DNA of 64,000 nt from Bradyrhizobium guangdongense (GTDB lineage: Bacteria; Pseudomonadota; Alphaproteobacteria; Rhizobiales; Xanthobacteraceae): assembly GCF_004114975.1 (NCBI RefSeq), contig NZ_CP030051.1, positions 3,534,001 to 3,598,000 of the forward strand. The letters are read 5' to 3'. The notes beneath the pieces are model-generated. The model did not search any database, had not been told where the DNA came from, and was given only the letters and a program-made list of their open reading frames with translations. Within the stretch, counting starts at the first letter, position 1, and each line of letters begins with the position of its first letter. Of this stretch, positions 10,383 to 18,725 are shown in pieces. A program made the position numbers and the translations under genes.

Positions 10383-11156
10383 CTACTGCTTCAGCACCAC
10401 CCACGCCGGCGCGTGGTCGCTGGCGCCGTCCTCGCCGCGAACCTTCCTGTCGACACCGGCCCTAGCGAGGCGCGAGGTGAGGGCAGGGCTCAACAGCAGA
10501 TGGTCAAGCCGCAAGCCCGCATCGCGCGGCCAGCGGTTTCGCTTGTAGTCCCAGAACGTGTAAATGCGCTGGTCCGGGTGCAGCTCGCGGATCGCATCGC
10601 ACCAGCCTTGTGCGACGAGCGAGGCAAACGCCGCGCGGCTCTTCGGCTGGATCAGCGCATCCTTGTCCCATGAACGCGTCGGATAGATGTCGATCTCATC
10701 GGGCGCGACGTTGTAGTCGCCGGCGAGCACCACGGGCAGGTCCTGCTTGATGAACGTCTTGGCGTGACGTTTCAGCCGTGCAAACCAGTCGAGCTTGTAA
10801 TCGAATTTCGGCCCCGGCTGCGGATTGCCGTTGGGGAGGTAGATGCTCGTGACGATGATCCCGCGCACGGCGGCCTCGATGTAACGGGCTTCGAGATCCC
10901 CAGGCTTTCCCGGCAACCGGTCGCGCGTGAGGATAGGCTCCGTGCCACGGGCGAGGATGGCGACGCCGTTCCAGGTCTTTTGGCCACGCCAGACTGCGCC
11001 GTAACCGGCCTTTTCGATCGCTTCTGCCGGAAATTCGCCATCACTTGCCTTCAATTCCTGAAGCGCGACGACATCGGGCTTCGCCGCGCGCATCCATGCG
11101 AGCAGATTGGGCAGGCGACGGTTGATGTTGTTGATGTTGAATGTCGCAATCTTCAT
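10383..11156 (-). CDS. xth: exodeoxyribonuclease III
   Basis: AP endonuclease and 3'-5' exonuclease of base excision repair, 257 aa, normal family length. Endonuclease/exonuclease/phosphatase fold: N-terminal MKIATFNINNINRRL, metal-binding Glu in VVALQELK (about residue 38), GDYNV in the middle with catalytic Asp and Asn, and the terminal SDHAPAWVVL with Asp-His. ATG at 11156. Divergent from the small Cys-rich gene at 11197, leaving 40 bp for both upstream regions. Confidence 0.96.
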   Translation of the reverse strand: MKIATFNINNINRRLPNLLAWMRAAKPDVVALQELKASDGEFPAEAIEKAGYGAVWRGQKTWNGVAILARGTEPILTRDRLPGKPGDLEARYIEAAVRGIIVTSIYLPNGNPQPGPKFDYKLDWFARLKRHAKTFIKQDLPVVLAGDYNVAPDEIDIYPTRSWDKDALIQPKSRAAFASLVAQGWCDAIRELHPDQRIYTFWDYKRNRWPRDAGLRLDHLLLSPALTSRLARAGVDRKVRGEDGASDHAPAWVVLKQ

Positions 11157-11196
11157 GTAGAGCTACCGGCTCCTGCCTTTCCTTACCGGAGATACA

Positions 11197-11415
11197 ATGT
11201 CCAAATTGAGCTTTGCCGTTCTTGCGTTCGTCGTCGCGTTCTCCGGGACCGCTTCGGCACAATCGTCCGATACGCGCGGCGCGTGCAAGGCGGACTACGA
11301 CAAATTCTGCGCCGGCATCGCTCCCGGCGGCGGCAAGATCATCGCCTGCCTGAACGCCAAGCGTGACCAGCTCAGCGCGACCTGCAAGGCGGCGCTGGAC
11401 AGCCGGAAGAAGTAA
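11197..11415 (+). CDS. small secreted cysteine-rich-repeat protein, 72 aa
   Basis: Signal peptide MSKLSFAVLAFVVAFSGTASAQ followed by about 50 mature residues with four cysteines spaced C-x8-C-x11-C-x11-C (ACKADYDKFC, IIACLNAK, ATCKAAL). This resembles the cysteine-rich repeat (GLG1-type, PF00839) small periplasmic proteins common in Bradyrhizobium. Disulfide formation is expected in the periplasm. ATG at 11197 lies after CTTTCCTTACCGGAGATACA, with GGAG in position as ribosome binding site. Function not known. Confidence 0.75.
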   Translation: MSKLSFAVLAFVVAFSGTASAQSSDTRGACKADYDKFCAGIAPGGGKIIACLNAKRDQLSATCKAALDSRKK

Positions 11416-11427
11416 GCGGCGAGGCGC

Positions 11428-12711
11428 TCAGCCCGGCAGCGGCGGCGGCGGCCCCGGCTGCTCGATCGGCGGCGGGGAGGGCGATTGTTCGGCCGTCTGC
11501 GCGGGCTCCGGCTTCGTCAGCGGTTCGACCACGTTGCCGCCCTTGTAGACGCGCGCGTAGCGGTGGCCGAGGCTGGTCAGCACCTCATAGCCGATCGTGC
11601 CAAAATGGTGCGCGAGTTCGTCAACGGTGATGCCTTCGCCGAGCAGGGTGACCATATGGCCGCGCCGTGCCGCATTCGGCGGCAGATCGGTGATGTCGAT
11701 CGCGATCAGGTCCATGGAGATACGGCCTGCCACGGGACAGCGCTTGCCCGCGACGATGACCTCGGCGCCGCGTGTGCCGTCGTTGGAGCTGGCGGCGCGG
11801 AAATAACCGTCGGCATAGCCGACCGCGATGATCGCGAGCTTGGTCGGCCGCCGTGCGGTCCAGGTGCCGCCATAGCCGACGGTCTCGCCGCGCTCGACAT
11901 TGCGGGTCTGCACGATGCGTGCCTTCAGGTCGATGACCTGCTGCATCGGATTGTCGGCCTCCGGCGTCGGATTGACGCCGTAGAGCGCGGCGCCCGGCCG
12001 CACCAGATCGAACTGGAACGGCGCACCGAGGAAAATGCCTGAGGAATTCGCAAGCGCCGCCGGTACGCCGGAGAATTCGCTGGCGATGCCGCGGAAGGCT
12101 GCAAGCTGCTTGGCGTTGACGGGGCTGTTGAGCTGCTCGGCCGAGACCAAATGGCTCATCACCAGCGTGATGCCGTGATCGCCGGCATTGATGCGGGGGA
12201 TGATGGCCTGCGCCTCGGCAAGAGTCAGGCCGAGCCGGTTCATACCGGTGTCGATGTGGATCGCGGCGCCGCCCGACCAGCCGGTGCGGCGGCAGAACAC
12301 GTCCCACTCGGCGAGCTCGTTGAGGTCGCCGATCACCGGACGGCAATTGATCTTCGCGTAGTGCTCGCCGCTGTTCTGGAAATAGCCGCCGAGCACGTAG
12401 ATCACCGCGTCCGGTATCGCAGCGCGAGCGGTGCGCGCCTCCTCGATGGTGGCGACGAAGAAGGTCCTGCAGCCGGCCTTGTTCAGGGCCTGCGCGACCT
12501 GCGCGGCTCCGCATCCATAGGCGTCGGCCTTGATCACCGCCGAGCACTCGGCTGGCACTGCCGTCTTCTCGAGCTTGCGCCAGTTGGCGATGATGGCATC
12601 GAGATCGACGGTCAGCACGCCGCCGTAGGCAGCGAGTGCGGCAGCCTGATTGGCCTCCGCTGAGAGGAGGCCGGATTGCGGGATCATGTTCGGGTCGGAC
12701 GCCATTGTCAT
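11428..12711 (-). CDS. alr: alanine racemase
   Basis: PLP-dependent interconversion of L- and D-alanine for peptidoglycan. The PLP lysine is in AVIKADAYGCG (about residue 65), and the C-terminal domain has VGYADGYFRAA and ISMDLIAIDIT. 427 aa, longer than the usual 360-380 because of an N-terminal MTMASDPNMIPQSG stretch and a C-terminal Pro/Glu-rich tail (PSPPPIEQPGPPPPLPG). It follows dnaB with a 40-bp gap in the same direction, and the dnaB-alr order is conserved in this group. Confidence 0.95.
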   Translation of the reverse strand: MTMASDPNMIPQSGLLSAEANQAAALAAYGGVLTVDLDAIIANWRKLEKTAVPAECSAVIKADAYGCGAAQVAQALNKAGCRTFFVATIEEARTARAAIPDAVIYVLGGYFQNSGEHYAKINCRPVIGDLNELAEWDVFCRRTGWSGGAAIHIDTGMNRLGLTLAEAQAIIPRINAGDHGITLVMSHLVSAEQLNSPVNAKQLAAFRGIASEFSGVPAALANSSGIFLGAPFQFDLVRPGAALYGVNPTPEADNPMQQVIDLKARIVQTRNVERGETVGYGGTWTARRPTKLAIIAVGYADGYFRAASSNDGTRGAEVIVAGKRCPVAGRISMDLIAIDITDLPPNAARRGHMVTLLGEGITVDELAHHFGTIGYEVLTSLGHRYARVYKGGNVVEPLTKPEPAQTAEQSPSPPPIEQPGPPPPLPG

Positions 12712-12751
12712 GGCGTCGTTTTACGCAAGAGGCAGGCCGGGTTCAAGAAAC

Positions 12752-14263
12752 TCAGTAGTCGTTGCCGCTGCGGGCCGGAAGCTGACTGTCCGGCGCGAGG
12801 TCGCCGAACCGGGTGACCGAGGCTTCGAACGCCAAATCGACGGTGCCTGTCGGGCCGTGGCGCTGCTTGCCGATGATGACCTCGGCCTTTCCGTGCGCAA
12901 GACTCATGTCAAGCTGCCACTTCTCGTGTTCGGGCGTGCCCGGGCGTGGCTCCTTCATGGCGAGGTAGTATTCCTCGCGATAGACGAACAGCACGACGTC
13001 GGCGTCCTGCTCGATCGATCCGGATTCACGCAAGTCGGAGAGCTGCGGCCGCTTGTCGTCGCGGGATTCAACCTGGCGTGAGAGCTGCGACAGCGCGATC
13101 ACGGGGACGTTGAGCTCCTTCGCCAGCGCCTTCAGGCTGGTGGTGATTTCGGTGATTTCCTGCACGCGGCTGTCGCTGGCGCGCTTGCCCGAGCCGGAGA
13201 GCAGCTGGATGTAATCGATCACGAGCAGATCGAGGCCCTTCTGCCGTTTCAGCCGGCGGGCGCGGGCCATCAGCTGCGCGATCGACAGGCCGCCGGTTGC
13301 GTCGACATAGAACGGCAGCGATTGCAGCTCGATCGAGACCTCCCGGATCTTGTCGAAATCGGCTTCTGAGATGCCGCCGCGGCGGATGTGGGAGGAGGGG
13401 ATTCCGGTCCGCTCGGCCACGATACGCGTGGCGAGCTGGTCGGCCGACATTTCGCAGGAGAAGAAGCCGATCACGCCGCCATTGGCGGCCTTCATGGTGC
13501 CGTCGGCCTGGATCTCGCCGACATAGGCCTTGGCGACGTTGTAGGCGATGTTGGTCGCCAGCGACGTCTTGCCCATGCCCGGGCGTCCCGCAACGATGAT
13601 GAGATCGGAGTGCTGCAAGCCGCCCATCTTCGTGTCGAGGTCGCGCATACCGGTCGAGATGCCCGACAGTTTGCCGTCGCGCTGGAACGCCTTGGCCGCG
13701 AGATCGACCGCGACCGCCAGCGCCTGCGAGAATTTCTGGAAGCCGCCGTCGTAGCGGCCGGACTCGGCAAGCTCGTACAGCTTGCGCTCGGCATCCTCGA
13801 TCTGCGCCCGTGGCTGGAAGTCGACGGGAGCGTCATAGGCGACATTGACCATGTCTTCGCCGATGCCGATCAGGTCGCGCCTGAGCGACAGGTCGTAGAT
13901 GGTGCGGCCATAATCCTGGGCGTTGATGATAGTCGTCGCCTCGGCGGCGAGGCGCGCAAGATATTGCCCGATCGTCATGCCGCCGACATCGGTATCGGCG
14001 GGCAGGAAGGTCTTCAGCGTGACGGGCGTTGCGATCTTGCCCATCCGGATCAGGCTGCCGGCGGTTTCGAAAATGGTCTGGTGCAACGGCTCGAAGAAAT
14101 GCTTCGCCTCCAGGAAGTCGGAGACGCGGTAAAAAGCATCGTTGTTGACCAGGATCGCGCCCAGAAGGCTCTGTTCCGCCTCGATATTGTGCGGCGCGCT
14201 CCGGTAGGCGGGAGTTCCGGCATCGGGCGCGAGTTTGAGAACGTTCGAATCAGTTAGGGCCAT
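12752..14263 (-). CDS. dnaB: replicative DNA helicase DnaB
   Basis: Hexameric 5'-3' helicase of the replication fork. N-terminal DnaG-interacting domain (PHNIEAEQSLLGAIL near residue 25) and C-terminal RecA-like domain with Walker A GRPGMGKTS near residue 230, Walker B LLVIDYIQLL, and DLRESGSIEQDADVV. 503 aa with no intein. ATG at 14263. Precedes alr in a likely operon. The 276 bp upstream (14264-14539) shows no convincing gene. Confidence 0.97.
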   Translation of the reverse strand: MALTDSNVLKLAPDAGTPAYRSAPHNIEAEQSLLGAILVNNDAFYRVSDFLEAKHFFEPLHQTIFETAGSLIRMGKIATPVTLKTFLPADTDVGGMTIGQYLARLAAEATTIINAQDYGRTIYDLSLRRDLIGIGEDMVNVAYDAPVDFQPRAQIEDAERKLYELAESGRYDGGFQKFSQALAVAVDLAAKAFQRDGKLSGISTGMRDLDTKMGGLQHSDLIIVAGRPGMGKTSLATNIAYNVAKAYVGEIQADGTMKAANGGVIGFFSCEMSADQLATRIVAERTGIPSSHIRRGGISEADFDKIREVSIELQSLPFYVDATGGLSIAQLMARARRLKRQKGLDLLVIDYIQLLSGSGKRASDSRVQEITEITTSLKALAKELNVPVIALSQLSRQVESRDDKRPQLSDLRESGSIEQDADVVLFVYREEYYLAMKEPRPGTPEHEKWQLDMSLAHGKAEVIIGKQRHGPTGTVDLAFEASVTRFGDLAPDSQLPARSGNDY

Positions 14264-14539
14264 GGTCGGACGTGCTTAGCAATTTTCTTGGGCGGATGCG
14301 GGGCCGGGATAAAGCGCCGCCGCAGGCGAAAGCGGAAGCAAAAGCTGGTCGCTATCAACCGATCTTAAAAGCGGTGGATGATTAGCAGCCGCAGCATGCC
14401 CCGCGCTTGACGGATTTTCGCGGAACTTGGGTCGGACCGGAAGTCGCCGCGATCACGTCACGGAAAAATCCGGATACCGTGAACCTAATGATGGAGATGC
14501 AGACCTATTTAAGCGCGCGTTAGCGCGTCCTGTGCAGGT

Positions 14540-14659
14540 TCAGACCAACAGGAGGTAGACCAGCGCAACCAGGGCCGCGCCGACGCCGGTGGCGATCAGG
14601 GCGTAGTCGGTGCGGAGATCGTCCTGCACGTCGAATGAGGTTTGGGTCTCTTTGCTCAT
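14540..14659 (-). CDS. 39-aa single-pass membrane protein
   Basis: Read directly: ATG at 14659 to TGA at 14540. The polar N-terminus (MSKETQTSFDVQDDLRTDYA) is followed by one hydrophobic segment (LIATGVGAALVALVYLLLV) ending at the stop, a tail-anchored arrangement. Upstream on the coding strand there is no strong Shine-Dalgarno. Similar tiny tail-anchored proteins occur widely in Rhizobiales but I do not recognise a named family. Short length makes chance possible, but the abrupt polar-to-hydrophobic layout argues for a real gene. Confidence 0.5.
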   Translation of the reverse strand: MSKETQTSFDVQDDLRTDYALIATGVGAALVALVYLLLV

Positions 14660-15009
14660 TGCCACGGTCTAAGGCAGCGCCGTCGAGAGGAATGTGAACC
14701 AGATCACATCTCCCCGGATTCTTTCGGGGATAGGAGAGGGAACAGGCGAGCGGGCCGGGGATTGTCTCCCGTAGACCCGCCATGGGAACGAGGCAGGAGA
14801 TGCGGCCAGAACGGCAGCACCAGATTTGGCGAAACGAGACGGCCAGCCGGCTTTGGCTCTCGGGCCTGATCGCCGCCATGCAACACGCCGAGCGGCCCGA
14901 AATCCGGCGTCAGCCGGTCGCCCCCGAGGTTATCGTGGAACTGAGGGCGCAGTTGGCCTTAACGGCGCCTTACCGCGCCTCTCCGATCTCCACCCTTCGT
15001 CATTAGGAC
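14660..15009. other. 350-bp gap with one doubtful small ORF
   Basis: The gap separates the 39-aa gene from the cfa stop. It holds a rightward open frame at 14782-15006 (74 aa, starts MGTRQEMRPERQHQIW) with Arg/Gln-rich content and no ribosome binding site in front of its ATG. It ends 3 bp before the convergent cfa stop codon. I cannot decide whether it is a gene. No strong terminator or RNA gene is visible. Confidence 0.3.
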
Positions 15010-16260
15010 TCATTCACCGGCGAGCTTCAGCTTCGGTTTGGCGCCGCCCTCGAGAGCGCGCAGCCGGGCTTCTTCACGCGCGACATAGTCACGCGTCATG
15101 GGGACCACGCCCTGGCGTTTGGTGAGCTGGACCTGGAAATTCATCATCCCTTGCTTGCGGAACGTCATCTCGCAGGCCGCCAGATAAAATTCCCACATCA
15201 GCGCGAAGCGCTCGTCGTAAAGCTGTACGGCTTCCTCGCGTCGCGCCATGAAGCGCTCCCGCCAAGCCTTCAGCGTCTCGGCATAGTGCAGGCGCAGGAT
15301 CTCGATGTCGCAGACCAGAAGGCCGGCGTCTTCGATCGCGGGCAGCACTTCCGACAGCGAGGGAATGTAGCCGCCCGGGAAGATGTATTTGGCGATCCAG
15401 GGATTGGTCGAATCCGGTCCCTGCGAGCGGCCGATCGAGTGCAGCAGCATGATGCCGTCGTCGCTCAGCAACTCAGCGCAGCGCCGGAAATAGGTGCTGT
15501 AGAACCTGGCTCCGACGTGCTCGAACATGCCGACCGAGACGATGCGATCGAATTGCCCGTCGATGTCGCGATAGTCCTGGAGCAGGAAGCGCGCGTGCTG
15601 CGTCAGCCCCTTTTCGGCGGCTCGCGCCTTCGCGATCTGCAACTGCTCCGTCGATAGCGTCACGCCGGTGACGTCGGCCCCCACGATCTCGGCGAGATAG
15701 AGTCCGAGCCCGCCCCAGCCCGAGCCGATGTCGAGCACGCGCTGACCGCGGTTGACCAACAGTTTTGCGGTGACGTGCCGCTTCTTGGCGAGCTGCGCAT
15801 CGTCGAGCGTAGCGTCCGGAGTCTCGAAATAGGCGCAGCTATATTGCTTGTCGGCGTCAAGGAAAAGTGAATAGAGCCTCGCATCGAGATCGTAGTGATG
15901 CGCGACATTGCTGCGCGAACGCGTTCGCGGATTGAATTGTCTGAGGTGTCTGACCAGATAGCGCAGGTGCCACCAGGGTTTTGCCCAATGCGGCAACAGG
16001 TCAGGTTGATCGAGCAGGATCGCCAGGGCATCAGCTATGCTGCCGCGCTCGACGACGAACTCGCCGTTCATATAGGCCTCGCCAAGCCCCAGTTCGGGAT
16101 TGATGAGGATCTTTCGTTGAGCATCGGCCGTGACGAAGCGCACTTCGACCGGCGTACCGGAGCCGTCACCGACGCTGAATTTCAATCCGCCCGCCGTGGT
16201 CACCGTCATCGACCCGCGGCGGATGAATTGAGTCAAAAACTTACGCAACAAGCGGTCCAT
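15010..16260 (-). CDS. cfa: cyclopropane-fatty-acyl-phospholipid synthase family methyltransferase
   Basis: SAM-dependent enzyme that adds a methylene bridge to unsaturated acyl chains in membrane phospholipids. 416 aa from the ATG at 16260; TTG and GTG codons just upstream would add three residues. SAM motif I is VLDIGSGWGGLGLYLAE (about residues 180-196). The C-terminal half holds the family segment with FPGGYIPSLSEVLPAIE and AETLKAWRERF. Subgroups in Rhizobiales contain several paralogues, so the exact product is not certain. Confidence 0.92.
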   Translation of the reverse strand: MDRLLRKFLTQFIRRGSMTVTTAGGLKFSVGDGSGTPVEVRFVTADAQRKILINPELGLGEAYMNGEFVVERGSIADALAILLDQPDLLPHWAKPWWHLRYLVRHLRQFNPRTRSRSNVAHHYDLDARLYSLFLDADKQYSCAYFETPDATLDDAQLAKKRHVTAKLLVNRGQRVLDIGSGWGGLGLYLAEIVGADVTGVTLSTEQLQIAKARAAEKGLTQHARFLLQDYRDIDGQFDRIVSVGMFEHVGARFYSTYFRRCAELLSDDGIMLLHSIGRSQGPDSTNPWIAKYIFPGGYIPSLSEVLPAIEDAGLLVCDIEILRLHYAETLKAWRERFMARREEAVQLYDERFALMWEFYLAACEMTFRKQGMMNFQVQLTKRQGVVPMTRDYVAREEARLRALEGGAKPKLKLAGE

Positions 16261-16533
16261 CGACACCAACCTCTCGAGCGAACCCGAAAAGATGCCACTA
16301 CCCGGCCGTCACATCGACGCTTGGAAAATCCGTTGGTTCCCATGCGTTCGCATGTAAATCTAAGCAGCCGATTACCGCCCCGCTATTGCATTGTGTTCAA
16401 AGCCGATATTCGAAAACTGCGTGCTCACATGTTCGATGAGTGCGCTTCCATTCGCGGCGCAATCGGCTAAAAGGTGACCGCTGCCGCGCCGGATACCGGC
16501 CTTATCTATCGGATTTCAATGGAGATGATGGGA

Positions 16534-17514
16534 ATGTCGAGCCGAGCGCTCAGCCTCGCCACGGTGCTGTTTCTGGTCGGCTTCGGTGCTACCGATGCCG
16601 CTTTGGCGCAGGCGACGAACCTCGAGGCCGGCAAGGCCCCGTCCCAACTCTTCGCGCAGACCTGCAACGCCTGCCACAAGAGCCCGCGGGGGCTTTTGAA
16701 GACGGTCTCGCCGAGCTCGTTGCCGGGCTTCCTGCGCCAGCACTACACCACCAGCCCGGACATGGCCGGCGTGCTGGCCTCCTATCTGGTCTCCAATGGC
16801 GCCGCAGACGTCCGTTACCAGGCCAAGGACGGCAAGGAAGGCAGGGACAAGAAGGACGGCGCCAGGGAGAAGGACGCCAACACGAATCCTGGGCAGTCGC
16901 CAGAACATCAGGGGCGCCGCCAGCGTCCGCAAGAGGCCACCAAGGCGGAGGGCGAGGGTGCCGCACCGGCGCCTGAGGGGCGCCAGAAGCGCGCGGCGCG
17001 ACCGAGCGAGGAAGGTGCCAAGGAAGGCGTGAAGCCCGAGGCCACGACCGAACAGCCGCCGGCGGGCCGTAAGGGCAAGCGCATGAGCAAGCGTGGCAAG
17101 CCGGAGAGCGAGGACGCTGTTGCGCCGAAGGTCGAACCCAAGATCGAACCGAAGAACGAGAGCACAAAGGTCGACTCCGGCCGTGAAGGGGCCAAGCCTG
17201 ACAGCGCCAAACCGGCCGAGAAGCCCGCCGATGTAAAGCCGGAGAGCGCCAAGGTCGAGCCGAGCGGCAACGAGGCGCCGGCTCTGCGCCCCGACCCGGT
17301 CCCGCAGGTCACGCCGGCTCCGCCGACTGATGCCGCCAAGCCGACTGAGCCGTCGGCTCCCAAGCCTGCCGAAGCTGCCGCGTCCAAACCGACCGAGCCC
17401 AGCTCCGAGTCCGCAGCCAAGCCGGCAGAGCCGGCCCCGTCTGCGCCCGCCGCGGCTCCGTCGCCTGCGCCGTCGGAATCCTCCGGTCCGCCGGCTCCCC
17501 CGATCTCGCGATAG
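16534..17514 (+). CDS. secreted protein with CxxCH motif and long Pro/Lys/Glu-rich tail
   Basis: Signal peptide MSSRALSLATVLFLVGFGATDAALAQ, then a small domain with CNACH (Cys44-Cys47-His48), a covalent heme c site, and a helix containing Met in SPDMAGVLASYL that could supply the sixth ligand. From about residue 95 onward the protein is low complexity, rich in Lys, Glu, Pro, Ala and Ser, with repeated KPAE/KPTE-like units. 326 aa from ATG 16534, chosen because GGAG lies nine bases upstream; ATG 16519 and a start at 16474 are alternatives without a binding site. Probably a periplasmic c-type cytochrome-like protein with a disordered tail. Partners unknown. Confidence 0.75.
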   Translation: MSSRALSLATVLFLVGFGATDAALAQATNLEAGKAPSQLFAQTCNACHKSPRGLLKTVSPSSLPGFLRQHYTTSPDMAGVLASYLVSNGAADVRYQAKDGKEGRDKKDGAREKDANTNPGQSPEHQGRRQRPQEATKAEGEGAAPAPEGRQKRAARPSEEGAKEGVKPEATTEQPPAGRKGKRMSKRGKPESEDAVAPKVEPKIEPKNESTKVDSGREGAKPDSAKPAEKPADVKPESAKVEPSGNEAPALRPDPVPQVTPAPPTDAAKPTEPSAPKPAEAAASKPTEPSSESAAKPAEPAPSAPAAAPSPAPSESSGPPAPPISR

Positions 17515-17523
17515 CCGATAATC

Positions 17524-17575
17524 CCGTCAACCTGCGAAGGCTGCGCTCAGCGCGGCCTTCGCGCCGTCTTGACGG
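17524..17575 (+). terminator. long hairpin after the CxxCH gene
   Basis: Two nested inverted repeats: CCGTCAA (17524-17530) with TTGACGG (17569-17575), and GCGAAGGC (17534-17541) with GCCTTCGC (17555-17562). It starts 10 bp after the upstream stop. There is no U-tract directly after it, so termination strength is uncertain. The distal arm coincides with the TTGACG -35-like element of the next operon. Confidence 0.5.
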
Positions 17576-17607
17576 CTATTAGAGCAATGCTCTAGAGCAA
17601 TACTCTA
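17569..17607 (+). promoter_or_regulatory. promoter with tandem TetR-type operators
   Basis: TTGACG at 17569-17574 is a good -35. Two palindromes follow: TAGAGCAATGCTCTA (17580-17594, perfect around a central A) and TAGAGCAATACTCTA (17593-17607, one mismatch), sharing the central TA. They fill the spacer and -10 region and end 10 bp before the ATG of the TetR gene, the placement expected for autorepression. An AGGAGG ribosome binding site overlaps the end of the second site. Confidence 0.75.
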
Positions 17608-17617
17608 GGAGGCGCCG

Positions 17618-18238
17618 ATGTCATTCGGTATGCGCGAAAATCTCTTGGCGGCTGGGCTCGCGGTGTTCGACCGGTCGGGTTTCGAAGGCGCGACGGTGGC
17701 GGCGATCCGCGCCAAGGCCCGGGCTTCCAACGGCAGCTTCTTTCATGTCTTCGGCTCCAAACAGGAGCTCGCCGGCGCATTGCTGCTCGAGGTGCTGCGG
17801 CACTATCATGCCGCGGTGCTCGCCGCGCTTGATCCATCGCCCGATGCGAAGCAGGGCATCGATCGCTTGATCCGCGCCCATCTCGACTGGGTCGTGCTGA
17901 GCCGGCGAGAGGCGCGATACCTCTTCGAGATATCGCGCAACGAATGGAGCGAGGACGTTCGCGATGCCCAGCGTGCTCAGAATGCGCGGCTCGCTGAGGG
18001 CATCGATCGCTGGCGTGCGCCGCTCGTCAAAAGCGGCGAGCTTCTGCCTATGACTCCGGTGATGTTTGTCAGTCAGCTCATCGGGCCCGCACAGATCTTT
18101 TGCCGCGCTTTTCTCTCGGGGCGAGATCGCGCTGACCCGCGCACCGAGGCCGGCGCACTGATCGCCTGCGCGATCCGGGCGCTGGTACCGCCGGAGCACA
18201 TCGACAGGGATGAGAGGCGTTATGCAAACGCAAGCTGA
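17618..18238 (+). CDS. TetR/AcrR family transcriptional regulator
   Basis: 206 aa. The N-terminal helix-turn-helix domain spans about residues 4-50 (LAAGLAVFDRSGFEGATVAAIRAKARASNGSFFHVFGSK in outline), with the TetR signature ending in a SFFHVFGSK recognition-helix region. The C-terminal ligand domain is helical. It has strong ribosome binding site AGGAGG and lies under the double operator, so autorepression is likely. Overlaps the following thioesterase gene by 17 bp, suggesting the regulator responds to an acyl or aryl compound handled by that enzyme (inference). Confidence 0.93.
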   Translation: MSFGMRENLLAAGLAVFDRSGFEGATVAAIRAKARASNGSFFHVFGSKQELAGALLLEVLRHYHAAVLAALDPSPDAKQGIDRLIRAHLDWVVLSRREARYLFEISRNEWSEDVRDAQRAQNARLAEGIDRWRAPLVKSGELLPMTPVMFVSQLIGPAQIFCRAFLSGRDRADPRTEAGALIACAIRALVPPEHIDRDERRYANAS

Positions 18239-18689
18239 TGCAGACTTCGCAGCCGTAGCCGCGCGTATTCACGCCAATGTGGGCCGGCAGGGCTTTATGA
18301 ACCTGGTGGGTGCCGAACTTTCCGAGTTGTCGCGCGGCGCGTGCACGATTGCGGTGGAACGTCGGCCTGAGCTGTTGCAGCAGCACGGCTTTTTTCATGG
18401 CGGTGTTACTGCCTTTTTGGTCGACAATGCCACGACCATTGCGGCAGCGACTTCGCGGGGCCAGGCGGCATTGACGGCGGAATACAAGCTTAATCTGCTG
18501 TCGCCGGCGGTGGGCGAAAAACTGATCTGCCGGGCGAGGGTGATCAAGCCGGGTCGTCAGGTCTCCGTTGTCGCGGCGGACGTGTTCTGCGTGAACGACG
18601 GCGTGGAGAAGCACACCGCAACGGCGCTCGCCTCGATCGCGATGCTGAGCGAGGACATTGCCGTCGAAATGAAAAGCCCGGCCGCCTGA
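18222..18689 (+). CDS. PaaI-type hotdog thioesterase
   Basis: 155 aa hotdog-fold protein of the PaaI/YdiI group, which hydrolyses acyl- or aryl-CoA. Visible features: HGFFHGGVTAFLVDNATTIAA (the HGG-x3-LxD active-site helix, His-Gly-Gly then Asp) and the strand LTAEYKLNLLSPA. ATG at 18222 chosen because GAGAGG lies just upstream; ATG 18210 is possible. Co-transcribed with, and overlapping, the TetR gene. Its stop codon sits in the loop of the terminator hairpin used by the opposite rplI operon. Confidence 0.88.
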   Translation: MQTQADADFAAVAARIHANVGRQGFMNLVGAELSELSRGACTIAVERRPELLQQHGFFHGGVTAFLVDNATTIAAATSRGQAALTAEYKLNLLSPAVGEKLICRARVIKPGRQVSVVAADVFCVNDGVEKHTATALASIAMLSEDIAVEMKSPAA

Positions 18690-18702
18690 GGCGACCGGGC
18701 TT
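18674..18702 (-). terminator. intrinsic terminator of the rpsF-rplI operon
   Basis: 13-bp stem with one mismatch: AAGCCCGGCCGCC (18674-18686), loop TGA, GGCGACCGGGCTT (18690-18702). Read leftward, the stem is followed by a T-run ending CTTTTC, the form of a Rho-independent terminator 24 bp after the rplI stop. Read rightward there is no T-run, so it acts mainly on the minus strand. Confidence 0.75.
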
Positions 18703-18725
18703 CGGTTCGCGTATGAACGCGAGGC

